DNA of 64,000 nucleotides, taken from Septoria linicola (lineage: Eukaryota > Ascomycota > Dothideomycetes > Mycosphaerellales > Mycosphaerellaceae). The notes under the pieces were generated by a model, which made no database searches, was not told where the DNA came from, and saw only the letters and a program-made list of their open reading frames with translations. The stretch spans positions 2,034,001 to 2,098,000 of the forward strand of contig CP099427.1 of assembly GCA_024114885.1 (NCBI GenBank), in the 5' to 3' direction. This document shows positions 22,416 to 33,983 of this stretch, piece by piece (position 1 is the first letter of the stretch; each line of letters starts with the position of its first letter). A program made the translations under genes and the position numbers.

Positions 22416-23565
22416 TCACACAGTCCATGTTAGGATGCAGCTCAGTACCACTACTGGACCAAGCACGAAATACTGAGCAGAGTTATGAATCACACCTGCG
22501 TTACTGGTCAGCCTAACTGAATCAGTAGCAGTGCTGGTGCTCGAGCCAACACCGGCATTAATCGCGTTCGTGCTCGGAGTTGGAATTGTAGCAGTATCCT
22601 GATCACCACCGGATACCATCATCGCAGCAGTCGCAGTCAGAACTTGCCCGATACCAGGAGCAGAGTACGTCAGAACCTGCGATACAGGTGATTGCAGAGT
22701 GCCAGGGAGATTTGAGTACGATCCTGTCGCTGACGAGGCTGGAACCATGGATAGGTAGGACACCCCTCCGGGTAGAGCTGGATAACCTAGATCGTTCTCG
22801 CAGCTAGTTCCCTGCAGGGTTGGCCCGCAGTCTGGAAACAATGGAGTATATCCACCAGCCAACGCGAATTCGGCGCCAGGCAAGTTCTGCAACAGAAATT
22901 TGGGATCAACGTCCGGACAAATGGAGAAGAGCCTAGTAGCGAGATTAGTATGAGCTGCCAGCACCGGAGTCTGAGCTGTGAACGGACCCAGAGTACGCCC
23001 CAGCTTGTGCACAGCAAGTACAGCCATCAAGACCATTACTGATAGCATCAGCGCTGCTGCTACTAGCTAGAGAATTGAAGCAATTCGAAAGTCCGCCACC
23101 TGTAGAACCCCCGAATGCAACTACCACTTCCTCAAGGTTGCAGGAACACCGACCTGGTGCGTCAGCGGGAGCTGGAAAATAGGGAAGGCTTGGTGTGATT
23201 GGGCTGGACCATACTGCGGCCACGGCTAGTTCTTGAACCTCGTAGCTATACGCCTGAAAGCTCTTGATTAGCCCGTGATCAGCTGGCAACTGTGATCCAT
23301 GACCCACAATGTTCCAGCAGTTCTCATATGCACAGTTGAGAAAGAGTTGGCTGGCTGCCACAGCGCAGCCCGATACAGCATCTGTGTCTCCTCCGGCGTC
23401 GTTCTGACATTTGCTGAAGGTATCCACGATCGGAGCGGCGCAGGCTTCATACCCTCTCGAGTCGATGCATCGCTCGACGGGAACAACTGGAATGGTATAG
23501 TTGCCTTGCGCGTGCACGATAGCTGCCAGGAGAATGAGAACCGAGCCGATTAGTGCGAACATCAT
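22416..23565 (-). CDS. GPI-type cysteine-rich surface protein
   Basis: Two exons (23565..22997 and 22932..22416) give 361 residues. The intron (GTACTC donor, ACTAAT branch site, CTACTAG acceptor) is required: without it the first frame stops at 22945, and the second frame supplies the continuing SICPDVDPKFLLQN. A signal peptide (MFALIGSVLILLAAIVHA) opens the protein. About 14 Cys follow in the first two thirds, including CSCN and CTCC pairs. A Ser/Thr-rich stretch leads to a C-terminal hydrophobic tail (AQYFVLGPVVVLSCILTW), the layout of a GPI-anchored wall protein. The domain is not recognised; it is not a classic eight-cysteine CFEM. Likely location is the cell surface. Confidence 0.6.
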
Positions 23566-26411
23566 CGCTGGAACGTCAGACGCTGATGAAGTTCGCGGCG
23601 GGTAGAAGTTAGAAAGCGCAGACCTCTGACCATACGGTAGCAGCGTGGCAGCCTTTACTATTTGACGCGTGCACGATGCAGGGAAAGTTTGTAGGATTTT
23701 TGGCCAGTAGAAGAAGTGACCTTGGATGCATCGACGAGCTTCTGGCCATGCTACACAAGTGATTGTGCTTCGCGATTTACATCCAGATTGAGCGGGCGTG
23801 GCGAGCCGTATGCATTTCCCAGCGCGGGAACGTGCTAGAGAAGACTGTCAATTGGTCTGGCGTCAGCTCTGGCGCACGCCGCACGGATGCTGTAGAAAGC
23901 GTATTTTTCGGGCCGAAATTTTTGTGCTGTGCACCTCAGGGTCCTGATTCAGATCCTGAGCAGTACAACATTTGCACACCACAATACGTGGAAGGCATGA
24001 GAAGACTGAAGCCTGCGTAACAGCATCGAGAGCCAGTCAAGTGTCCGGGTGACGGTTCTTCGAGATAGATTATGTCCCTGTAGGCGTCACTTCCGAGTTC
24101 AAGTTGGCTCGCAGCCACCTCTCTAGAGTTGGCCCTGGCCTCGCTGTGCAGTCCAAACCATGGAGATAGTCCGAAGCGTTGTGCACCGTGCCGCGAGGGG
24201 TGCTCAAAATTCTTCGAAAACGGATCGTGGCCAAGTTAAATGCGCCAGATCAGGAATTCGGGGATCGTGGCTACGGTTGAGAGCCTCCATGATCACAACG
24301 CAAATGAGGAAGTGCTCGAGCTGACAGGGTCGAAGCTAAAAGATCAGAGTACCGAGATCTCGTTGTGATCATGGTGGCCGTATCCGGCGATGCTGGTCAG
24401 AGTACCAACAAAGACTCTTGACCCTGCTCTCGGTCATACCAAGCTATGACATTGCAGTTGTCCAGGACTCAAGGAGCGCTTGACATGATGGAAAGAGAGT
24501 CGCTTCATCGACATGTTGGCCTATAATCTGCGTTGCGGTGGCTCGCTGGCCAAATGGCGCATCAGGATTCAATCTTGCCTGAAGGTCGCTCGAACAATGT
24601 ATTCCGCATTGTGCTACAAGTATGTTCAAGTGGCTAGCAGCGTACAGCCTGAGTATGGTCTCTTCGTCACGGGAGTAGACTATTGCAACAGTAAGCACGA
24701 CCTGGTCGAGGCTTCAATGAAGCGGAAGGCTATAGCGCCCATGACTCCAAGCACTTTTAGCCCAAGCATTTCGGAAAAAAAGGATTACTTCACCCAGATG
24801 GCGAATGAGCAACAGCCGGCATGAATTCGTTCTGATTGTCGCCGTCGCTCTCGGGGCCCATTGGCTCCCCAACATGCGGCGATGGCGGGTCATGCATTCG
24901 CCACAGACGTGAACTCTGTCAGCGCATCTCGGCCAAGCCTGCAGCACTTGAGCGCATGCGCCTGAGATGGCGAGACGACGATATGACTTCAGGTAAGTGC
25001 ACGAGGAGAAGAAGTGTGAGCAGAGAGCAGAGGGACGAACAGAAGGAGAAAGGGAGAGAGAGACGAGCAGAGCGGAACGGGAGCGGAACGGGAGCGAGAG
25101 CTTCTGATTTTGCTTGGCGGCAATTTACTTGCTCTCCCTCTCGTGGCAGCTATGCTACATCTGCCATATTCAGCTCCACGTGCATCATGATCAGCTATGG
25201 TCCAGTATTATCTTGTCCTCACTGGATTTCCAACCACTGCTATCGATTCCGAAAACGTGGCTGCTCCTCCGCCGACATGACAGCACCATGAATGGCTCTC
25301 AGCTGCTCCACAAGACTGGAAAAGACTTTTCTGCTCAGGATAAGCCGGGCCCGCAGGATGTTCGACTGCAAGGAATCCGGCCAGGACCTCAATCCGCTCG
25401 CCGTGCATGATCCTGATGTATCGTGCTGGCGAAAGATCGTTATTGCGTGAGCCTCGGAGAGTCTTGATTGCGCACATGGACACGCAAGAGATGTGCCGAC
25501 TTTTCTGCTCAACTTGAACCGCAGGGCGGTAAAGCGCTCTTCCACGATCTTCGAAGTGTCATGACCAAGTTGAATCGCATCAGTCGCATCGAAGGGCGAA
25601 GTTGTGACTATAGTTATCTCAGCCTAAGATTGTCGGACCTTCCCAGGCATATCGAACGCTCTTCGCAGACGCCTACAGGAGATAGTCAACGCGTGCGCTG
25701 AAGCATCCACACATTGTCATCGGGGTCTCATAGTCGTAGCACTCATCCTCCTCCTCGCAATTCGCTTTTTTTCTTCCTGTCTGGCCACAAGATGAACATG
25801 AAGCATCGCAAGGACGATCGCGAACAGGATGATCTCAATTGTCATGCTGGCATTAGTGTAACGACAGAGCATTGAAGAATCTACGTTTTGCACAATTCGT
25901 ACTGCCTCCAGGCTTGATATTGTGCTTTGTGGACAAAGAAAATGTCCCTGATCGCAAGCCGGGCGTTCCTTCCCGCGTGAGGTCTCAGAGTGCCCAGGCT
26001 GATTTTTGAGGCGGTGTTGTACAATCTTCATGGTCTACTCTGAGTCGCACGTGCTATATTGCCACTGGAGACGATGTATGCTCATTTCGTCGATGCTTTG
26101 CTGGTCTCAAGTTCGACCAAGGTGAGAGCGATAGTAACTGGCAGTACGGTCGTCCACACGTCATGTTCGAGAATGGGAACCCCGTGTCATTTTCGTGATA
26201 TGACGCAAAACGCTATGGTACTACAACATCTTGCAGGCGTTGAAGATGCTCGTGAATGTAGTACTACAAATCTCGGAAAGGGTTGACGACTGATCAAGCA
26301 CCTTCTCTGCGCTACAGAAGACCAAGCACACATAATCATCGCCATCAACTTCGTCCAAACACCCACCACGCCTTCGCTTCGAAACGCAAGCCATAAACTG
26401 TTCTATCGCCC
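23566..26411. other. Intergenic, no gene supported
   Basis: About 2.8 kb. The minus-strand frame 26031..25717 (104 codons) contains one hydrophobic helix (IEIILFAIVLAMLHVHLV) but no other support. A purine-rich patch with a repeated GCGGAACGGGA lies at about 25070..25095, and an inverted repeat at 24284..24377 is listed separately. Confidence 0.35.
24284..24377. repeat. Inverted repeat, 17-nt arms, 60-nt spacer
   Basis: CCTCCATGATCACAACG (24284..24300) is the reverse complement, with one mismatch, of CGTTGTGATCATGGTGG (24361..24377). A hairpin or small palindromic insertion is possible. The spacer holds GATCAGAGTACC, which recurs as GGTCAGAGTACC about 50 nt beyond the first. No flanking target duplication is obvious. 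Confidence 0.5.
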
Positions 26412-27023
26412 TTATCCACTCAAGAATGGATTTCCCTGGTCACAGGCTGGGATGAAGTAGCTCGAAGTATCAGTGACTTCTTGACCTCCAGGAGGATACA
26501 AATAGAACTGGTACGACGCCGCACCACCTCCATTGAGAAAGATCGCAGTAATGGGCTTCACCTCGCCACTGACCATCTGGTACGTAGTTCTGCCGTTGAT
26601 CTGCTGGAAAGATTCATCCAGTCCTTGTCGACGAGCGCGGAAGTCCGAATCATAGTTGGTATATTGGTACGCCGAGATGTCCGACCACACGCCAAAGCTG
26701 TTGTCCACAGTGATGCCCGAGCTGGGCTCGCCATTGCGGCCGATAGACAGCGTGTAATCACCGGTGTCGCGAGCGAAGAGGAAGCCCTGCATGACGAGGG
26801 TGAGTTGGGAGCAGTCTTGTCAGGACGATTTGCCGGGCAAAGCGCAGAAGTTGGTGCCTCGTGAGTTGATGACGTTGAGGTTTTGGATTTGACCGGAGCT
26901 GATGGCGTTTTGATGAATGTTGCGGAACAGTGTGACGTCTTCTCCCGGGTCTGCGTCGTTGAAGTTGTAGGGGTTGGTAGACTCGTAGTATCTGAGGCCA
27001 CTCCGCAATTGCTCAATCAGGCT
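26412..27023 (-). pseudogene. GLEYA/PA14-like adhesin fragment with in-frame stop
   Basis: Reading the minus strand from a plausible acceptor (CCTAG ending at 27024), one frame runs GLRYYESTNPYNFNDADPG, then FCALPGKSS, then TGA (26822..26820), then QDCSQLTLVMQGFLFARD and TGDYTLSIG in the same frame, ending at 26412. The pattern GLxxxxxxNPY followed by GFxFAxxTGxYT is that of fungal GLEYA (PA14-related) lectin domains, which bind sugars at the cell surface. The stop would arise from CGA by one C-to-T change. I found no upstream exon with a signal peptide, so this is a truncated relic or a gene whose 5' part I could not place. Confidence 0.5.
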
Positions 27024-28155
27024 CTAGGCATGCCGTATCGCTCAGCGTACTAAGTCTGCGCGTCCGGCGAGTCCGATGTATAGACTAGCCATGATCCGGA
27101 TAGTGAAAATGTGGCTGTGATGTGCGATACTCATCCAGACCTGGACCTCAAGTGTTGACTGGACAGAAAGAACAGGAAGTCTTCAGCTATCGCTTGTTGA
27201 CAAACAGCCTCATGCACGCACATCACGCGTATCGCCGCTGCCTTGACGGTAGACGCCAAAGTAGCAGTCGAGATCTTTGGCATTACTCGTCCGGGCATCT
27301 GTGTTCTGCTTTAGGGAGAGTGCAATCAGACTGTGCGTGCGCCACATGCGGCCGACTGAGAAGAGGGCAGTTCGTTCCGCCAGCATCGCCACGACTTCTT
27401 CTGCTTGTTTGTCCTGGGGTTTCATGGTGCGTGTAGACTTTTGGACGTCTGTCGATGGTGTTGCAATCCGAGCTGCGCAGGCATGTCGGTATCCGCGCCC
27501 TGACTGGCGCCTCATTCAAGATCCCAAACTCGTTGCGAGTGCAAAATTGAGGTGGTATAGGCTTTGAGTACATGCAGAAAAAAAAAGCTATTTTGCTTGG
27601 CGTGAGTTGGTTGTGTTCTGGCCATTTCCTAGCTTGGGTTAAGTTAGTTCGGTACGAAGTACAAGACGCAGTTCCATATTCGGAAGACTCCCGGTCGCCA
27701 AGTCCAAGAAGCGTGAGAGTCAGGAACCATTGGCACATTGGCACCAACTTCCCATGTGAACACACGACAAACAGGAAAGATTAGGCTCCATAGCAGCAGT
27801 TCGGGCCCATTCTCGCTGGCAACAGGAGTTGTTGAAGCCTAGAACATTTGTTCACCTCAATGTCGATCTTTCGGATATCCCGAACGACCTCAAGACGTGT
27901 CTAGTGGTTTCTGTTCAAGAACATGGATCAAGTGTAGCGCCTCTTGCCAACTTTGTGTGCTCATCACGACTCCAGAGGCTTGCAGGAAGACGGCCAAGGC
28001 ATCTCTCGTGACCCGGAAGAGCGTATCAACTGAGGGTAGGACTGCTGCCGAAGAGGTATTTCGTTGGGTTCTCTTCTTTACAAGCGTGTTCACAAAACGC
28101 TGCAAACAATGAAGCGGTAATCAACAAACTGCTTTGCCATTAGCCACACCTACAG
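27024..28155. other. Intergenic, no gene supported
   Basis: Includes whatever lies upstream of the GLEYA relic and the 3' flank of the dehydrogenase. Open frames are short and unrecognised. Confidence 0.4.
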
Positions 28156-29438
28156 CTACTGCCCATTCGCCGTGATCTCCTCCTCCTTCACATCGCCCAT
28201 CTTAAACACAATCTTATGCACCTTCCTCTGCTCAAAGTCCTTGTAAGCCTGCGGCGCATCCTCCAGACTCATCGTCTTGCCGCACAAAAATGCCACCTTC
28301 TTCTGCTCTTGCACCAACAACTCTAGCGCCTCTTCAAAAATACTCCTCACAGGACATCTTCCAAATGCCATCTGCACGTTCTTGCCGTACATGAGTAGAC
28401 CATTGACTTCCCACTTCTCAGTGTGCACGCCGATCGAGGAGATGGCGCCCCAAGGACGGATCATGTCGAAGGCGAGGTTCCATGCGTCTGCGTGGCCAAC
28501 GCCCTCGATCACAACGTCTGCGCCGCGGCCTTGTGTGGCGTCCTTGATCTTCTTGACTGGGTCATCGTTGAGGTTGATGGGAATAGCGCCGAGGGCTTTC
28601 GCTTGTTCGAGACGTTCAGGAACAGAGTCGATGGCGTAGACAGTATCGACCATGGTGAGGGCGCTGGTGATAGCGCAGATTCCTACGGGTCCGCAGCCTA
28701 CGCACACGGCGGTAAACTCCTTGCGGTCGCGATCTGATAGGCCTTTGAGGTAGCGTGCGGCGGCGAAGTAGCCGGTGGGGAAGATGTCGGCCATAAGGAC
28801 CAGCATCTCCTCTGGGATATTCTTAGGAGTGAGGACGAAGGTGCTGTCGGCGAGAGGGCAGCGAACATATTCGGCTTGGCCGCCTGGGTGTGATGATTAG
28901 TGGAAAAGCTGTGCTCCTGGATAGGATAGTGCATACCATCGATTGTGTTGGCTGGCGCAGAGTTGCCAAACAGCTCGCCCTTTGCACATCGTGAAGCTTG
29001 TCCTCGTACGCAGTAGTAGCACTCTCCGCAAGCTGTGTAGAATGGCACAACGACCTATCATTTAGCCATATCAGCATTGTCCTCGGCCTCATTCGTGAGA
29101 GCTTGCCCACCTTGTCGCCCACGTTGAACTTCTTCACCCCATCGCCCTTCTCCACAATTTCGCCCACAAACTCATGTCCGCAAATGAAGTCTGTTGGACA
29201 CTTCAAGTGTCCTCGATAGAAGTGTAAATCGCTGCCACACAGGGCTGTGGAGCTGACTTTGAGGATCGCATCGGTGGCATTCTTTAATCTGGGATATGGG
29301 CGGTCTTCGACTGCGACCTAGAGTCAAGTATCAATACCGCTAGACATCCCGCATAGCTTCAAAAGCAGGGGTGAAGTATACATTGTAGTCGCCCTTGAAC
29401 ACAACGGCTCGCATCGTCTCGGGAGCTTGGAAAGGCAT
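28156..29438 (-). CDS. Zinc-dependent alcohol/formaldehyde dehydrogenase-like protein
   Basis: Medium-chain dehydrogenase of the zinc type, expected to oxidise an alcohol or aldehyde adduct with NAD(P)+; the substrate is unknown. Exons 29438..29382, 29317..29111, 29054..28937 and 28883..28156 join in phase to 369 residues. Catalytic zinc ligands are visible as Cys46 (TALCGSDLHFYRGH) and His67-Glu68 (CGHEFVGEIV). The structural zinc loop has four Cys (97, 100, 103, 111) in CGECYYCVRGQASRC. The Rossmann glycine motif is VGCGPVGICAI, followed by the acidic residue in AIDSVPERL that usually selects NAD. The loop sequences resemble the glutathione-independent formaldehyde dehydrogenase branch. The 53-56-nt introns and the complete motif set suggest a working gene. 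Confidence 0.87.
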
Positions 29439-30038
29439 GATGATGTGAGATGTGCTGGGCTTTCACCTTGATGGCGGAGTATGATGGTAGCAAGAATACA
29501 CAACTTTGAAATGGTAAGCTCTTCTATCCCTCTCCTACCTCTCGAACGGACCGGTACAACTACAACCACGACCCCTCATTTGCGGTCTCGCTGATGCTCT
29601 CATGGTCACGGCTGACTGGCGTGCCCCGCTCTCATCTCTGCTTGCTATGGAAGCTTTTGAGGACCGAGGCAGCCAATGCCGACCTACTCCAGTAGCAGAG
29701 CCCGGAAATCGTCAATATGAGATGGCATTCCGGGCTGTGTTCGTGGAAACCATGAAAAGGTGTGGTTGCGGTGGAGGACGCAAGCTGTCATCGTGCAGGA
29801 TTGGAGCGCCAAGTCTGTCCGCCGGCGGAAGAGAGTCAATTTGGGGAAAGCCGCCGGGAATAGTTCTAGTGAATTCCCAGGGAGGAGGGACCTCATCTTC
29901 TCTTCCATCGCTTCTTGATAGCAGCGCACTCTTTGTCCGACTGCGCATCGACCGAGATGCATATTATGTGAGAATATGTCGCGCTGAAAACAAACACGTG
30001 TTGTGGGACATGCTCAACCAAGGAGCTGTTCCTGTACC
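29439..30038. other. Intergenic between divergent genes
   Basis: Upstream region of the dehydrogenase (minus) and the HET relic (plus). A + strand frame spans most of it (29602..30102), but its composition is unlike a protein and it has no domain. Confidence 0.4.
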
Positions 30039-31764
30039 ATGGCCTCGGAGACGCGAAAGACGCGGTCTTGCCGAACATGCTGGGCATCATTTCGTAGGAT
30101 GAAAGGTGGCAGAACGGGCGGGCTAAGCAGAATTGGTAGTCTACAGGAGGGCGAGAGCATTGATTCATGTCCAACGAAGACTAACCACGAGGAACACATA
30201 CAAGTGCCCATCAGCAAAGTAGACGAGCAAGTGCCCGAGACCGTAGCCTTTGCAGCTGGAAAATATGAACTCCTGCCAGCGGGCTGCATAAGAGTACTCC
30301 ATCTAGAGCCTGCAGCGGTGCTAAATTCGCCGCTCAAGGGCGGGCTAGTCGCTGTCTCGACGAGAGGAGACGCGAGCCCAATCTACGATGCTCTCTCCTA
30401 TGCGTGGGAAGGCGCCTTTAACAACGAGCTTCTGCCAGATCACGATATCCAGCTAGCAGGAACAAGCGTCAAGATTGCAGGCAATCTCGGTCACGCACTT
30501 CGTGCATTGCGAAGCACCACAGAAACCAGAACTTTGTGGATAGACGCAATATGCATCAACCAGAAGGACGATGCAGAGAAATCTGTACAAGTCCAGGGCA
30601 TGAGTACCGTCTACAGCAAAGCAGCACAAGTTATGGCTCGGCTCGGAGAAGACTCCACGGACCGTGATGGCGAAGCCGTCTTCCACTGCATGAAGCAGTC
30701 TCTGCGCGGCAAACCACTAGCAGCTAACAGCGAAGAAGCCCTCGCAGCATGTCAAGCAGCAAAGAAGTTCTACGCAAGAAGATAGTTCTCCCAAAGATGG
30801 ATTATTTATCCAAGAGTACACGCTTGCGCAGGCTTTGCAAATCGTATGTGGTCCGCATTCTGTACTCTGGGCCACCAAATGTGACTTTCGCACATGGGCA
30901 CGCGAGCTTTCACATGGCTTGTGATACAGGAAGAGAACATATCCTGCATCCGAAAACTCTGGCGAGCCAATACTGGCAGCATCCTGATTCTTCGAGTTTG
31001 GATATAATGTGCTAATTGCTTACCATGGCTTCGGATGTAGTGATGAACGCGATAAGATCTACGCTTTGCTGTCACTGTTCGATCACAAGTATGCAGTACA
31101 AGTCGACTACACACTCTGCCATGGCCTCAGGTCTATCATCGATTCATGGAATCTGTCATTCAGGACATCAGTCCAACTTTTGGCTTCTTATCCAAGAATT
31201 TCAAAGTGATATATCGTCTACTCTGCGTGGCAGCCAGCCAAGCAGCCTCAAGTCTTCAAAAAATTCATGGAATCAAAACTCCCTTCACGGGTACCGAACT
31301 GGCTCGAATCGATAGCTGCTCACGACGCCGAAGGGCTGGACATTTACTGGAATCCCAATGTCTTTTTAGACTACTACGCAGGCCTTCATGGCGAGGGGAC
31401 AGGACAGTATCTGATGCTCTTCTTGGAAGAGTATGTGCCTGTGTCCGGGGTGCTGACTCCTGGCGTCAACATTGAATCGATCTACTGCCCCCCAATACAC
31501 TCCTCTACCTGGTGCCTGTGTCGTTGGGCCGAGGCTTGCAAATGTGTACAACAATCATAGAGAGTACATCAATGCTGTGGGAGGATGTCTGTTACTTCGG
31601 CCTATTCCTATGCTGAGTCACAAGTACCGCTTGGTTGGGCGGTGCTCTTTAATGACGACGCCGGGTCTCTTTCGCTCCGAGCAGAGAACGTTCCATATTC
31701 TGTGAGAGGACAGCTGGGTTCGAGAGCGGGTGGAAGAGCATAATGCCGGAATGCAGCTTGTCGC
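30039..31764 (+). pseudogene. HET-domain pseudogene
   Basis: HET proteins control heterokaryon incompatibility, a regulated cell death triggered by non-self fusion. The first frame (from ATG 30039) shows the classic blocks IRVLHLEP, YDALSYAWEG, and LWIDAICINQKDDAEKSVQV. It stops at TAG 30783..30785 where a Trp is expected (ARR-stop-FSQRWII). A 4-nt insertion follows (about 30803..30808); skipping it restores QEYTLAQALQIVCGP. That frame contains further TGA codons (after SHGL, after LAAS and at 31207..31209) but continues with CSDERDKIYALLSLF and a C-terminal part to TAG at 31558..31560. One more frameshift near 31520 leads to YRLVGRCSLMTTPGLF. At least four stops and two frameshifts mean it is dead. 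Confidence 0.8.
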
Positions 31765-31989
31765 TGGTAAGTCTTTCTTCTTATTCTCTCGTACTGTCTG
31801 ATTCCCACAACGCCAAAAGCAAACAGCATGTTCTCAACAGCGTCGCTCAAAATCGAAAGAAACCCCGCTCCTCGCACTTCCCCAGCCGGGCCTTACCAAG
31901 GCTGCGACCTCCAATTCGTATCGCCCATCTCACAGACATATTCAGCAAGACACCTAATCCTCGCTGACCTCCTCAGCATCACCCTCCTC

Positions 31990-33983
31990 CTATTCCATCA
32001 TCCTAGAAGAGCCTGCAACACCAGCACTTCCACTAGCGGTCGCACCGGCACCAGCGCCGCCAGTCAAGCCTCCTGACGCACCAGTCAATCCACCAGCCGC
32101 TCCTGCAGACCCTCCCAGGGAGCCAGTGACGCCAGAAAGCGCACCAGAAACTGGCAGAGCAGAAGTCAAGTCCGCCAAGCCACCCAAGTTGAGCTGCTCC
32201 AGAATGACAAAAGCACTAGCGGCAGAAGGGTTCTGCACCCGTGGAACGATCTTCTGGACGACATTCAGCAGATCGGATGGGTTGCTGAGAAGCGAGCCAA
32301 CGCCTGCGCCGCCTGGGACGAGAGTTGGGTTCTGCAGGATGCTGAGAGTGGTGAGGAGGTCTTGAGTGTTGAGTTGAATGGCGGCGGTTTGGATGGCTGG
32401 GAGGTTGGTCAAGCCGGAGAGGACGCCGAGGTTGCCGATGTTCAGGGAGGAGAAGAGGTTGAGGAGGCCGAGGACGGATTGGAGCTGGGTGAGTTGGGCG
32501 GTGGAGAGGACGACGGAGATTGGGGCGGCGATGGCGGCGGCGAGGCCGGTGATGATGTTGCCGAAGGAGGCAGGGATGGGGAGGGTGTTGACCTATGAAC
32601 GAAGATGTGAGTGTCAAGGTGGGGATCATAGTATGGAAAGTGGGAGGGCAAACTTACGACGTTGAGAACGATCGAGCCGAGACCCAGGTTTCCGAGAACA
32701 CCAGTCACGCTGGACAATGGCCCACCACTGAGCGAGAGACCAGAGACGAGGCCAGATACAGCGCCGAGCGGCTCGCCAGAAGCCGCGCCTCCAGCCAGAC
32801 CAGACACGGCACCTTGAACAGTGTTCTGAATACCAGCAAGAGGGTTGACATTGTTACCAGCCAGTCCGAGACCATTAGTCAGAGAGCCACCAAGCGAGCC
32901 CTGCAGACCAGCAAGAATGCTTCCGCCGCTCTGACCAGTCAAGCCTCCGATAATGCTGCCGACAGGCAGCACAGTGCCATCGGTGAGAGGAGCGAGAACA
33001 TTGCTGCCAGTCAAGAAGCCAAGCGGGTTGCTGTTTGCAAGGATACCGCCAGTGAGAGCAGATGTCAAACCAGTAAGAGAGCCAAGAGCAGCGAGAGGCG
33101 AAGAGCCACTGCCGCCAGTCAAACCACTGAGGAGGTTTGTGACACCGCTGACTGGAGAGGAGCCTCCGAGAAGGTTGACGACTTGACGCTTCTCGACAGC
33201 TTCGGCGTCTTGTTCCTCAGTCTCAGAATCTGCGTCCTTCATGCGGCCAAGACCAGGAAGGAAAGAAGTCGCACTGCCCGCAACAGGCACATTCGCGGCC
33301 GCAGCGGCAATGGTGGCGATGATGTTGCTCAGCTGGGAAGTGAGCTGAGTGATGAGAGTTTCACCAAGATTGGTCAAGATAGCCTGCACCGGCGAGATAG
33401 CCTGCAGTGGGATGAGGGGCAAGCCCGTTGGCAGCGATGGAAGCTGGATAGGCAGAGCCGAGATAGGCAAATCAGCTGGCAAGCCAGATGGCAAGCTGGT
33501 CAAGATGCCAGTTGGCAGAGCCGACAATGGCGCATTGAGTGGTAAACTCAATGGCAAGTCTGCTGGGAGAATGCTGATGACATTGGTCGGCAGCAGCGAG
33601 AGTGGGAGATTGCTCGCGAGAGCTGCGGTGGGCAGTGGTAAGCCAGAAAGAGCATCGAGGAGGTTGCCCAGCCCTGGTACGTCGGAGTTGACCGGCAGAG
33701 CAGCCAGTGCTGAGATGACTGAAGTCGAGGCGAGAGGGACGGTGGTCAAGGCAGTGACCTCCAAGACTGTTCCCGTGGGAATGGCGAGGTTGGGAAGCGA
33801 GACGCCAGAGAGTGGGACGTTCGCTGGCACGGCCGAAGCGATGGGGACGTTTGCTGCTAGACTTGAGACGAGAGCTGGTGCTGCTGTGGCCGCGGCGGCA
33901 ACAGAAGAGACTGCGGCAGCTGGAGCTGCAGCGCCACCGAGGACATTGGTGATGCCGCCGAGGACCTGAGGGGCGGGAGCCAT
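31990..33983 (-). CDS. Leu/Pro/Gly-rich repetitive protein
   Basis: Two exons (33983..32658 and 32592..31990; GTAAGT/CATAG intron) give 642 residues with no domain I recognise. The first 250 residues are built on an irregular LPxxLP/PLSxLP theme (for example LPADLPLSLPLNAPLSALP). An acidic patch (DADSETEEQDAEAVEKR) ends in a Lys-Arg that looks like a Kex2 site. The second part is Gly/Ser/Leu-rich (NLLSGLTGGSG, GLQGSLGGSL), and the C-terminus is Gly/Ala. No signal peptide follows the ATG used, although APAPQVLGG looks like a mature N-terminus, so a short upstream signal exon may have been missed. A wall-associated or secreted structural role is inference only. Confidence 0.6.

Noticed and set aside
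9492..31209. TGA read as an amino acid, suggested by in-frame TGA in the RPB12-like, GLEYA-like and HET sequences
   Set aside because: Intact genes here end with TGA (the F-box gene, the GPI-type gene, SLX9), and the HET copy also has frameshifts and a TAG, so decay explains the stops better than recoding or selenocysteine.
32595..33545. 316-codon + strand frame opposite the Leu/Pro/Gly-rich gene
   Set aside because: Its polar, repetitive translation (Arg, Ser, Gln rich) is what the complement of the repeated codons would give, and it crosses the opposite gene's intron without need.
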